From Tubiluchus corallicola (lineage: Eukaryota; Priapulida; Priapulimorpha; Priapulimorphida; Tubiluchidae): a stretch of DNA of 64,000 nucleotides. This document shows positions 41,969 through 52,557 of this stretch, in pieces. Where the stretch lies: contig JAQGDQ010000212.1 of NCBI GenBank assembly GCA_030141605.1, positions 318,769 to 382,768 of the forward strand. The letters are read 5' to 3'. The notes beneath the pieces are model-generated. The model did no database searches and was not told the origin of the DNA. It worked only from the letters and a program-made list of their open reading frames with translations. Position 1 is the first letter of the stretch. The number at the start of each line of letters is the position of its first letter. A program made the position numbers and the translations under genes.

Positions 41969-43223
41969 GGTAAGTAGGTAAGCAGGTAAGCAGGTAAGCA
42001 GGTAAGCAGGTAAGCAGGTAAGCAGGTAAGCAAGTAAGCAAGTAAGCAAGCAAGTAAGCAAACAAGCAAGCAAGTAATTAGTGTTCGACTATTAATTTTC
42101 ACAATTATGCAATAATTATATAATTAACTACGGTAGTGGATTACGTACTTAGTTTATTAGTTAGTTTTTGGTTGTCAGTCAGTGAGCTAAGAAGGAAGGT
42201 AGGTCGGTAAGTAGGTAGGTAGGTAGGTAGGTAGGTAGGTAGGCAGGCAGGTAGGTGGCTGGGTGGGTGGGTTTTTAGGTACGTAGGTAGGTACGTGGGT
42301 AGGTAAATAAGGAGGTAAGTAAGTAGGTAAGCAGGTCGGTAGGTAGGTAGGTGAGGTGGATCATTTAGTATAAAAATAGTATGTAGCATAATGTTTTAAG
42401 TAGGTAGGTAGATAGATAGATAGATAGGTAGGTAGCCAGCAGGTATATAGGTGGGTAGGTAAGTAGGTAGGTTAGATAGGTAGGCAGGTAGGCAATGAAA
42501 GTATGTAATCTGGTAGGTAGGCAGGTAGGTAGCTAGTGCTCCTCTGAAAATTTTCTGCGCCACTTGTACTTCTTAACGTTTTCACTGCCCAAGTGTCACT
42601 GCTCAAGTGCGCTGCCCGTTGCCCAAATGTCAACTGCCCAAGTGGCACAGCCTAGTGTTTACTGCATGAGTGCCTGCTGCCCAAATTTCCACTCCCCAAG
42701 TGTTCACTGCCCAAATGTCACTCAGCCCACATATGTTTGGCTACCACTGGACTGTCATTCACTTCCCAAGTGCCAACTGCCCAAGTGTCCATTGCCTAAA
42801 TGTCCAATGCGCTGGTGGCTTATATCCTGACAGATCAGTAACTGATTCGTAAGTCAATAACTGTTTCGTGCATGCAGTATTCGGGCAACAAAGTTCTCTG
42901 TAAGAACAACGTTAGCTTACACGCAGCTCGGTCACATGAGAGGTAGGGTCCCTCAACATCGCACACTGGTTATGACATCAAGCCAATTTTTACAAGTGAT
43001 ATTTTCTGTTGATCAGCCAAACACGTGGATTTGCCAGAGCGAAAATAGGAAGTGAGGGACAGAAACATAATAATTAGCCACTAAGACAGTTGTCGAACTT
43101 TTTCGCGCATGTTGGAAAAATGGTGAACAATTGATATATGCGTACAGAGTATAAAACTGTAGGTTCAGGCACTCTTTCAGGGTTATCATTGGATTGAAAA
43201 AACGTACCTAATATAATCTCCAT
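39403..43223 (-). CDS. Small single-pass membrane protein, unknown family, five exons (copy C)
   Basis: Exons in reading order are 43223-43208, 41105-41036, 40303-40233, 39708-39591 and 39475-39403. Lengths (16, 70, 71, 118 and 73 nt), phases and splice sites are the same as in copy B; the fourth donor is GTGCGT here. It encodes 115 residues with one visible change in the membrane segment (Leu to Gln, CTG to CAG). Starting at this ATG rather than further upstream is supported because a poly-A length difference before the ATG (six against eight A on the + strand) would put the two copies in different upstream frames. It lies downstream of LRR copy C on the same strand. Function unknown. Confidence 0.6.
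41340..42540. repeat. Block-structured tetranucleotide arrays (unit C)
   Basis: Same position and style as 26585-27775. Block sizes differ: a longer GTAA run at 41870-41965, a GCAGGTAA block at 41980-42030, and fewer GCAG units, showing independent length change since duplication. Confidence 0.9.
42575..42815. repeat. Degenerate ~14-bp repeat CTGCCCAAGTGTC
   Basis: ACTGCCCAAGTGTC-like units recur irregularly. Unit B has only the first few (27815-27885). The proline/cysteine-rich frame over this block is a by-product of the repeat. Confidence 0.65.
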
Positions 43224-43513
43224 TGTAATCCAACCAAATAAAAAACTTTAAATAAGGAGCGAAAGAAATGTGTATTGTCTCTTCCCTTCGCAGTCTAAAA
43301 CTCGCAGTTGTTTTGTTGCTATGAAACCTCTCCGGGTTTAAAATTATGACCCTAGTGCGTCTCCTGTTTAGGTACCTATAGCAGCAAAACACGGCGACTG
43401 ACGTAGCCATCATAACAGCTTTTATCCAAGCCCAAAGCCACACACGCGCGTACAGCATTCTGTAGAAATTATTCCCTGCTCGCCCGTGATAAGATTCGTA
43501 CTTTCTCATTTAC

Positions 43514-43872
43514 GATTTTTAATGCAAGTCTCGATCTAGTGTCGTGCCATTGGGGGTTTATTTTTCGAATCGGGCCCATCGCGAGGAATGGGGGCAAAAA
43601 TCCTCCAAAAATGGCAATTTTTCGGCCGTTTTTTGCAAAAGTTATACGTCTGAGATCTGGAGAACGGGAACGGGCAATGGGTGGTGCTTGCTACGGATAG
43701 ATAGCCCGTTCAGCGGTCGGTGCCATAGGCGTATTTAGAATTTGCGAGAGAGCCACGGCGCCCCGCAACGGGCATTTTCCCGGACCCAACTCGAGATTTT
43801 TTTCGAAATTTTGACCAAACAGCATGCGGAAAAAACGTTCTAGCGGCGCCTGGTGGGACTCTCGGAAAGAGA
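43514..43872. repeat. Dispersed repeat 'E', copy 3
   Basis: Same landmarks as copies 1 and 2, truncated at the left like copy 2. Confidence 0.8.
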
Positions 43873-43928
43873 TATACGGCTCCTTGGAAAGAGCAAGAAC
43901 AGGGCTACACGATGGCGGGGGCTATATT

Positions 43929-44408
43929 TTAGGACACGTCCACCAAGAGGAGTGCCAACGAGTTAATTAGATGTTCTATTATCCGCAATTTTCGCTTAGA
44001 AAACTGTTGACGCAAAGCCATTGTTCTGACGTCATCCATTATACTCTGCTTATAACCTTTTAACTTTAATTCAGTAAAAGCTGCTACTGGCTTTGCGTTA
44101 TAAGTGAGGACTAGGTAGGATGCTCGCGTATTTTTGATTATACCTGTATTTATATGCAAATTTTTTTGCGGGGCCTTTGCTAGCACTACAATTGTGCAAC
44201 TTCCTATTTTGGTCGAAAGCACACCATGTACCAAAACATCATTATAAAATTTGTTTATTAAGGGTGAGCATTCAATGTTCGGGTTCGAACATTCGAATCG
44301 AATTCGAAAATCATAAATTAGATTCGATTTCGTTTTCTGGTAGAGAATGCTCTCCCCTAGTGTTTGTACAAATAAAATTATGTATAACTTAGAGGTGACA
44401 TCCTTCAT
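43929..44408 (-). CDS. Hypothetical 159-codon open frame (copy C)
   Basis: Counterpart of 28703-29182 with the same length and scattered replacements. No domain is recognised; coding status is doubtful. Confidence 0.2.
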   Translation of the reverse strand: MKDVTSKLYIILFVQTLGESILYQKTKSNLIYDFRIRFECSNPNIECSPLINKFYNDVLVHGVLSTKIGSCTIVVLAKAPQKNLHINTGIIKNTRASYLVLTYNAKPVAAFTELKLKGYKQSIMDDVRTMALRQQFSKRKLRIIEHLINSLALLLVDVS

Positions 44409-44489
44409 ATCTTTATGTTTTGTTGTATTGTTCTATTTTTTGTTTCTATCAGAGTCGATTTCTGTAGTGCCGGTGGTGATCTGCAATCT

Positions 44490-45060
44490 GGTAACTGGTA
44501 TATGTTCAACAGGTGTTAGACTAGTACACATTCTACAGGTGTTAGACTGGTACACCATCAAACAGGTGTTAAACTGGTACACGCTCAACAGATGTTAAAC
44601 TGGTACACATGCAACAGGCGTTAGAATAGTACACATTCTACAGGTGTTAGACTGGTACACCTTCAAAAAGGTGTTAAAGTGGTGCACGCTCAACAGATGC
44701 TAGACTGGTACACATTCAACACGTGTCAGACTGTTATATGTTCAAAAGATGTTAAACTGGTACACCTTCAAACAGGTGTTAAACTGGTACATGCTCAACA
44801 GATGTTAAACTGGTACACGTGCAACAGGCGTTAGAATAGTACACATTCTATAGGTGTTAGACTGGTACACCTTTAAACAGGTGTTAAAGTGGTACACACT
44901 CAACAGATGCTAGACTGGTACACATTCAACACGTGTTAGACTGGTATATGTTCAAAAGATGTTAAACTGGTACACGTGCAACAAGCGTTAGACTAGTACA
45001 CGTTCAACTGGTGCTACACTGGTACACGTTTAACAGCTGTTGGACTGTTACACGTTTGCG
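44490..45060. repeat. 26-bp VNTR, unit C (longest, ~22 units)
   Basis: Same 26-bp family as in units A and B. Higher-order repetition of groups of units is visible, e.g. the AGAATAGTACACATTCTA variant recurring. Confidence 0.9.
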
Positions 45061-45466
45061 ATAAAGACTATAAAAACTATTCAAATGGTTGTGGTAAATT
45101 TCATCCTCCTACTTCGAAATTAGAGCTACTTTTAACAGCAAAATTAAACATAAATTTTAATCGACATTTTTAAAAGATTTATTTTTTCTTTTTTTATTTA
45201 CAATTGTTGCATGTGTGCTGTTCTGTGATTCCCTGAAATGAAATAAAACGAATAAACAAATAGTCGTCCAGAAATTTTGATCGTTTTGATATGTCAACTG
45301 GCAGGTACAGCTCGTAGTCAGGCGTCAAAATTTTTAATTTGAAAAAAGTTTGTTGACAATAATTTGTTACGGTCCTGATCGTATTTATTTAGGAATTTAA
45401 AATCGAATAACATGTATGGATTCTAACAAAGCCCAAAAAAATGTTGGAGCAGGTGGAGCATATGTA

Positions 45467-48400
45467 TTAAAATAATGGTGATGTTGTCAGTGGTAAAATT
45501 AATCTGATTGCAGCTAGATAAGAACAAGAGTGCAAAAGAAAGGCTTCCTTGGTCGACCGACTGGCTCTACTGACGAGGATAATTGTCTCATTTAGAGGAC
45601 AGATATATGTGTAAAGTTCGTCCGGATGACCACCATTTCGACTTGGTTTTACGCAGTCGAATGTAGGCTGAATTTTTTTCTCTTCAACTATCCATTCCAT
45701 TATACAGTTGCAGACAAACTTGGCTTCTGTAACAAGAAAGGTTTTAAACCAGGTAATGAGTTGTAAGGAATAAAGATAGTAAATTGAGAAGCAGGATCAC
45801 TACGCCACAGCTCAAACTAAGCATACAGACAGACATACAGATAGACATGAAAATCCTGTATGTCACTAGCTAGCAGGTCAGAAACTGGACATTTTGCTAA
45901 ATATCGTACCTAGCTGAAAGCGTTCAGTTTTATGTACTGTGTTTCCTATCGGTAAAACATGGCAAAAATGTGAAAACTGTAAAAACTAGTTCTCGTTAAC
46001 GAATGCGTGGTTTGTTTGATATCTCGCACTTCCTATTATCTGACAATAAATGACAAAACTTATAAGTACCCACTGACGTATGCTGTGGTAACAAGTTTAC
46101 CACAAATTATCCATACACTCAAAAACATTATTATTTAACTGAAATTCAACTGGAATAACTTCCCAGATGTTCGCATGAAACGTGCGCATATCTGAACCTG
46201 GTTCAGAAAAAACAATTAATTTAAAGAAAAACACAGTTATATAGGGTGTAAAACAGAGCTTCAGCCTTCAGGATAAAACTGAACAAAGAATTTGATTTTA
46301 ATATCTAAAGTTATGTTCTCTCGACACATCAAATTTTGCCCATAAAGCTTAGCTCTTTATTTTTCCACGTAGACTGTTAAGAACGGTTCCGCGAGAGCAC
46401 CATGCAGGCGGTGGCACATGAGGGGTGACGAATTTATATCATTTTTTTAACATGAAGGGCGACCCGCCAGAACCATGTAACCAAGATATCAAATCGATCG
46501 AGCTACTATTGGCAGAGAAATGACCACATGAAGAAATTGACCTCAAAAGTGGCAAAAATTCGCTATTTTATGGCGTTATTTTAACTTTTTCTCCTGTATA
46601 AACTATTATAGATGGGTCGATGTAAGTTGGCCGGTACATAAACCTAAACATTGTCTTCTGATATCCTAACTTTTTCTGACATACTATTAATAGTATCAGA
46701 GAACGGGATTTTTCAAAATCTTTGTTAAGAGTCCAGGGAGAGGTTAAGTTGTAAGGCTCATAACTCGATCACTGCGGGGCTACAGAACTTCTGGTTTTCA
46801 TGTATGTGTTAACCATCGTCCTCACTAATATTATAAAAAAGAAAATTCGCTCGAGCCTGTTTCAGTATTTAGTACTAGCACTTTAATATTCCACAACAAT
46901 CAGCAAAATTCGCCTTTTTTGTATTTTTTCTATATTTTTTCTATCTAAATGCTGGATTATAAGTGACAAATCTGTATTCCAAATTTCATGAAAACGCACG
47001 AGCTGAGATAATATCATGCATGACATTATATAGAGGGGGCACTGTTAGAAAAACTGCCATATCAACAAACTTTTTTACTTTCCATAGTAATTCCGTCCAT
47101 GTGTAAAAAGTAGACATACTTGGCTCAGGTCGTATATGACAGTAAACATTTAGCCACGTTTAACCTGCGTTTTCTGTGACTAGTGCTCTCATTTCCTAGT
47201 AGCAATAGATTCCTTTGCCATGGAAATTGCAAGAAATTTGCGAATTTCATCTTAAATTGGTTTAGTTATGTCGGAATTTTCATATGACTACAAATATGAA
47301 TAATTGCCTCTTCTGACAGATTTCGGACAGGACATCATGCATGCCCCTAGTACTGAGTCCGACCCTGATTCACGGCATTCTCTACACACTGAATCGCTAA
47401 TGGATATCAGGAAAGACTAAACAATAAGCCATCTATTAGAAAAGGAGTACCGATTGTTAAGACTGAGAGTCATTGCTAGCGAAAGAATCTGAAAATTCGG
47501 TATATACATGTAAAATAGAAATCTGTTCATTTTTTATACATCTATTCATTTTTTATACTTTTTATATGAATAAGCTTTATGGCTTTATAGAGAAAGAATT
47601 ATCGATGCAGGTAGATTAGCACTAGAAGATAGATACAGAAATATAGACAAATATATCATGGGGAAAGTGATAAAGCAAAAATCTTACAGTCTAAACATGG
47701 GACAATATAAGCGTATGGGCCGCTTCTAGGGGGATGGCGGTGACATTTAGCTCAGAAAATTTTTCTTCGCCCAAAATTTATTTGTGGCACAAAATCGATA
47801 CTTCTGTCAAAAAATACTAATAGTGCGATTGAATGACTGCGCCAATGGCACAAAAATTTTCGATGTTTTACAGTCAAAAAATCACAGGACAAATGATATT
47901 TTGGGGGAAGTCTGTCATATATATTTTAGGCATTCGCTCAGATTTAGGGCAATTTTCTTTCTGTCCTGGCTTGTACGCCTATGTAAGACAATGAGTAATA
48001 ACTAGGCAATAACCTGTACATAACATTTACAAAGCATAGAAAATAAACAGTACATAAAACATTTTCCAGTCCTTGCAAGAAGCAATTTCGATTCCGTAGA
48101 TATTTAATTTTTTGAAGATGGAAGCTCTCTAAATGCAGTCCAGTGTCTCTAGTACAGGCTAATTGATTCACAATATTCGTTTCGTGCGGATAACTAGCCA
48201 GAATACCGCATTTAACGCTGGTAAACAGCCCAGAAAACGAACATTTTAGTTCAGCAGTGGCCGCCATCTTGAATGCTGGAGGCCAATCCTGTCGGTAGTT
48301 TAACCAATGTGCTGGCCAGGCCCCTAATTGCCAAAGATGAATATTTATGACGTTTTGAAGCATTTTGACTAGATTTGACAACTCATGTTTACCTACACGA

Positions 48401-49756
48401 AGCTTTTTGATGAACGTTGTTACCTATATTTTTACCCTGATATATGCCTCTTTCAGGGGTCATTTACAATAGGGTGGAAATTCGCTCCATCGAAATTGTC
48501 ACTGCAGCATAGTGGGATGGGATGCTCTATTCACATACATATCGATATTTTTGTCCTAGCCCCTGCAGTGGGTGAGATATAAGACTTTGAAATGAGTGAG
48601 TATTTGCATCTTGTGCATAACGCGAGCTAGAAGACCCCCTGTAGAGCCGAAAGAGGGGTGTTTGGGACAAAAGTCGTCAAGTCATTTTGGAGAAGATAAC
48701 AAGATCCAATACTGTGCAGAGTCAGATCTATTCAAACACAGTAGTCGCTGCATGACTAATTCTTCAAATATGAGTAAAAAATAGAGAAAAATAGGTAATT
48801 TTTCATGAATTTCGGCCTATGCCGTACCTCTGCTACTATGAGGAGTTGGGCCAAGCGGATTCATATAGTGAATACTAGTGGACCTCATACCCATACCTTT
48901 GGTCTCAATCGGTTTACCTAACCTTGTGCCGTATTTTTCCGATTTTGCATGGTCTTCTTGTGGACGCGTTCTTAATTCGTTTTACCTTAATTGTTGGCTA
49001 GTCTTATAATTTGTGTTTTTAAAATTTGCCCAAAAAACATGCAGGACAAAGATTTGAAATTATAGTTTTGCTACTAAATTTTCTAGGAATTGCGAATATA
49101 CCTTTCATTTCTAGGATGACACCTTTTGTTACATTCAGACTTCGAGGTCTTTTAGGAAGATGTATTTTAAAATTGTCAACATCATGTAAACCGGTGTGAG
49201 CTATAACAATGTTCTTAATGATTGGGTTTTCGGAAAGATCTAAGTCTACTTTCTGCAGCCAAGGAGCATGTATTATTTCAAGACGTTCCATGGCTGTCAT
49301 CTCTTTGAAAGCGTCTGCAGCAATCCACTGAAGCTTCTCGTTCCACATCAACCTCAGTATGGTAGCTTGAGCACAAATACGCTTTGACTCAAGAGCCTGC
49401 AACTTGGATTCAATTATCTCCAATGTACTGAAATACTTTTCTACTAGATAACAATACCGAAGTGCATTAGGAAGTATATTGTAAAGCTGCAACTGCTTTG
49501 TCTCCCATTTCAAGTTCCTGGCAATTGCATCGAGGTCTCCACGGCCTAAGTTAACCTTCTTTCCACAGGTCATTTTGCAAGGAAGTCGCATTTCATAGGA
49601 ACACAGCCGTAAATCTTTACTGCAATTACTTCCATCGCCCACCTCGTGTATAACATCAGACTCTAAAGACCCTTGGAGAGCAAAACTGGAATAAGATATT
49701 GAAAGGCCAACAAAGTGAACAAATGCCATCCATAAAATGAACTGCGCATGCAACAT
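45467..49756 (-). CDS. Secreted leucine-rich-repeat protein with LRRCT, copy C
   Basis: Exon 1 is 49756-49102 and exon 2 is 45726-45467, joining in phase 1 as in A and B, for 304 residues. Signal peptide, Cys-rich cap (GSNCSKDLRLCSYEMRLPC), LRRs and the four-Cys LRRCT are all present. It is closer to copy B than to A. One base missing from the T run just after the proposed donor (plus strand 49078) changes only intronic sequence under this model. Without splicing it would change the tail, which supports the splice model. The 3.4-kb intron contains a 1.65-kb segment absent from A and B. Downstream are the longest VNTR and the small membrane-protein gene. Confidence 0.72.
46200..47845. other. 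Unit C-specific segment in the LRR intron
   Basis: No homology to A (14760-16060) or B at the same position. No open frame or element ends are recognised. The breakpoint follows the shared GCATATCTGAACC. Confidence 0.5.
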
Positions 49757-50024
49757 GATGAAACCAGCAAATCAACATTTCAGGGTTGAATTCTGACAGC
49801 GATGACTTTAGTTGCCTTTGAGCACGGAAGTGTGTGCAACACTTAGTGACAGAGAAAACAGCAGTTTTCGAATATTTCGATTTCCTGCGTCATAGTGCAA
49901 TTGCGACTGATGTAATAACAATTTGAACATAAAGGTCAAAATACTAAACACAAGAAGCTAGAGAACTGAAATTGAAATATGTAAGTATAATAGCGCGCCC
50001 AGACTAGAGAGTTCTTTCGCATCT

Positions 50025-50165
50025 TAGATAGATAGATAGATATTTTATTTCTGAAAATCAAACTTCCAACATGAGAATTACAAACTTGACGCATACCCGG
50101 TGGCTTTATCAGCGGGCAGAGCTCCGGTAATGATTTCCAGATCATACTAACAATTTGACTCAACA
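50025..50165. mobile_element. Left end of the TIR/LINE element, unit C (truncated)
   Basis: Matches 19197-19367, including the inverted-repeat end and GATA tail. It stops at the right boundary of unit C. Confidence 0.6.
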
Positions 50166-50594
50166 TAGTAAAATTGTGACTTTCCAAGTGAAAGGAGGAA
50201 ACAAGATATTTAATATTTCAAGACAAAGTTTGCATTTTCTCTAATTTGCATGTTGTTATTACAATCCCTTGACCACACCTTAAAAGAAACCTACGTACAA
50301 AACACAACATTAATTAGTGTTTCTATCTATTTGATGAAAAAATTCTACAAGATTATTCAATAAAACTAAAATAACGAGTCTACGTGAAATTATTTTTCAA
50401 TAAAAAATATATTATCAACTTCTTTGAAATGTTGAAATGTGTCTGACTTTTAAAATGTTATGATTCCAACTGAACAAATTCATTAGAAAAGTAAATACCA
50501 GTGTCCAAGCGTAAAAAGATAAAAGAATAACATCTTCATTTGCGTGGTCTGGAGTACTCAGGTAAACACCTCATTTTGTTCCTTTTGATGATAG
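50166..50594. other. Spacer between unit C and the GPCR duplication
   Basis: Nothing recognised. Confidence 0.4.
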
Positions 50595-51282
50595 CTGCAC
50601 GGTTTACTAACGTAAGAATTTTTGTTCGCTATTAATATCATTAAAATTGGAGTAATTTTTGGAAATTACATTTGCAGGAATCAAACTGTGCTCCTATGAT
50701 TAGGACATTGGTATAAATGCTGATACGCTAGGCAATACACGGTTCATCTCGCTATGCGTGGGTGCTGTCATTTACTTTTCTAATAAAGTTTTGTTTCCAC
50801 AGTAATAAATGTGAATAACTATTTTTCTGTCATCATCAATAAACATCAAAGCTAGTGTGAACCACGTTTATACACAAATAAAACGAAATGAAAATCGGAA
50901 GCGTGCAAAAATGGTCAGAGTTAATTTATTAATAGATACTTGAAACAGTGACCAATTTCACATATTGCTGATAGTGAAAGTCTCAAGAGGATAGGTATGA
51001 CATAAAAATATTTTAAAAGTATTAAATACGGGCATTCTAAACGGGCATGCGCTGCAACCAACCGTATTGAAAAGTCTACACACAAGCATCTGTTTGCTCA
51101 TCACTGAGATCACTGAGTAAACTCATGTCCTATAACGAAGCCGTCCTCACTAACTTTTTTGGTGCAAACTCGTGAAACTTGAAACTCTTGAAAAGAACGT
51201 TAGAATTTCTTTTTAAAGTTGTGAGTGTAAATCTTCAAGCTGAAAAACATCCAGGAATTCTAGCAAAAAACTGTAAATCACA

Positions 51283-52296
51283 ATGTTAAATCTTACAGTG
51301 AACTCAACCATCGAAGAATGGCACGAATTTAGTGAAAGAATAACTCCAAAAGAGATTGTCATGTTTGTTGTAATTGCTCTGGTAGGAGCGTCTACAGCTT
51401 TTCTAAATGCCGTGGTTATTATTACTATTTACAAGTACCGATGTCTACAAACCTTCCATAACAAGTTATTGGCTAATTTGGCAGCAACAGATTTGATGTG
51501 GGGTGTTTTAATTGAACTATTGACAGTTACATTTATAGTTAAACCAAAGGCTTCAACTGAGCTTTGTTGTCTACAAGCGTTTTTAGTTGGAACGCTTTTA
51601 ACTCTGGGTGTAATTTTTCTTACCTCCATTGTAACGGATCGCTATATTGCTGTTGGTAAACCTATTGATTACCATAAGCTACAAGTGAAACTGAAAGACT
51701 TTAGCATCTTTATCGTATCTTCCACAACATATTCGCTGTTCGTGGGTGGGCTTTCTGCATCCCAAATAGCAATTAACTATAGTCCAGAAATTTTATGTTT
51801 TGACTTTGAACTTATGGTTCATCCCTGGTTTGCCGTCTTCTTCACAGCACATTACTTTACAGCATTAATTTTTATGATATATGCTTACACAACGATCACC
51901 ATAAGAGCTCTAAGAAGGCAGAACAAGGTCAACACTACTTCACGATCATCAAGAAGTTCTACAGTCGGGTTGCTTGTGCAAGTCAAGGCAGCTAGAATGT
52001 CAGCAGTAATCATTGTTTCATCAATGACACTTATTGCACCCACTATGTTTCACATGATAATAATCAGCACCACAAAACAGCAGGATCAAAATTTAAACAC
52101 CGCTATGTTAAAAGGATTGGGTTTCACCTTAAACTCGTTACTGAATCCGATTATATATTTCCTGTTCGTGAAAGACTTTCGTCGATGTGTTAGTAAGTTA
52201 CTCTGTCGAGCGAATGATATCAGTACAGAGGACAAAAGCCAAATTTCCCGGCCAGCAACTGTCTCTGTCGTCAAACAGCACAATTCTAAAGCTTAA
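51283..52296 (+). CDS. Rhodopsin-like (class A) GPCR, single exon, copy 1
   Basis: 337 residues with seven hydrophobic segments. N-terminal sequons are at N3 and N7. TM1 ends near YKYR. TM2 contains LANLAATDL with the conserved Asp70. A TM3 Cys (95/96) and Cys172 could form the usual extracellular disulfide. TDRYIAV puts the DRY motif at 119-121. TM6 has Pro253 but no CW before it (LIAPTMF). TM7 has NPIIY (288-292), followed by KDFRRC helix 8. The length and intronless frame suit a small class A receptor. The ligand cannot be assigned; weak resemblance to several amine, adenosine and orphan groups is not decisive. The 57348-58355 paralogue lies about 6.1 kb downstream and a broken copy lies between them. 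The start is the first ATG, and the paralogue shares it. Confidence 0.9.
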   Translation: MLNLTVNSTIEEWHEFSERITPKEIVMFVVIALVGASTAFLNAVVIITIYKYRCLQTFHNKLLANLAATDLMWGVLIELLTVTFIVKPKASTELCCLQAFLVGTLLTLGVIFLTSIVTDRYIAVGKPIDYHKLQVKLKDFSIFIVSSTTYSLFVGGLSASQIAINYSPEILCFDFELMVHPWFAVFFTAHYFTALIFMIYAYTTITIRALRRQNKVNTTSRSSRSSTVGLLVQVKAARMSAVIIVSSMTLIAPTMFHMIIISTTKQQDQNLNTAMLKGLGFTLNSLLNPIIYFLFVKDFRRCVSKLLCRANDISTEDKSQISRPATVSVVKQHNSKA

Positions 52297-52423
52297 AAGC
52301 AGAAATGCACGACTCTTAAATCTACACCAGTGTTGATTGCTGACGCATGCTGTGTTTAAAGCAGTATTTCTTTCTACTGTGACTGATCCTATTCTATAGA
52401 TAATAGGTAAATCGAAGACCCCA

Positions 52424-52550
52424 AAGACAGCTTAGCAACCGCAGAACTGGGGTGTATAACAACCTAACAAATAACAAGGGTGGGAGGACACTTCCTTGAG
52501 GCACTCCTGATAGAACTGGGATGGGAAAGGTGACGAGGCTCAACTCTCAA
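52424..52550 (-). mobile_element. Old LINE RT fragment (- strand) in the GPCR flank
   Basis: The reverse strand reads GVPQGSVLPPLLF, the RT motif usually GxPQGSxLGPLLF. The same relic is at 58483-58630, so it predates the duplication. Confidence 0.55.
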
Positions 52551-52557
52551 CTTCGAC

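Larger units (their letters stand above)
37483..50165. repeat. Tandem segmental duplication, unit C
   Basis: Collinear copy of unit B (21235-32302), and from 43.5 kb also of unit A. It keeps a 1.65-kb LRR-intron segment (46200-47845) unlike that of A. Similarity to the other units ends at about 50165 inside the TIR/LINE element. Confidence 0.85.

Noticed and set aside
42564-42852. Cys/Pro-rich small protein with PKC repeats
   Set aside because: Product of the CTGCCCAAGTGTC minisatellite. Unit B has only a remnant.
43186-43509. 107-codon - strand frame with a weak hydrophobic stretch in unit C
   Set aside because: Unit B has indels and stops in the same region. It overlaps the proposed first exon in another frame and is better read as 5' UTR or promoter.
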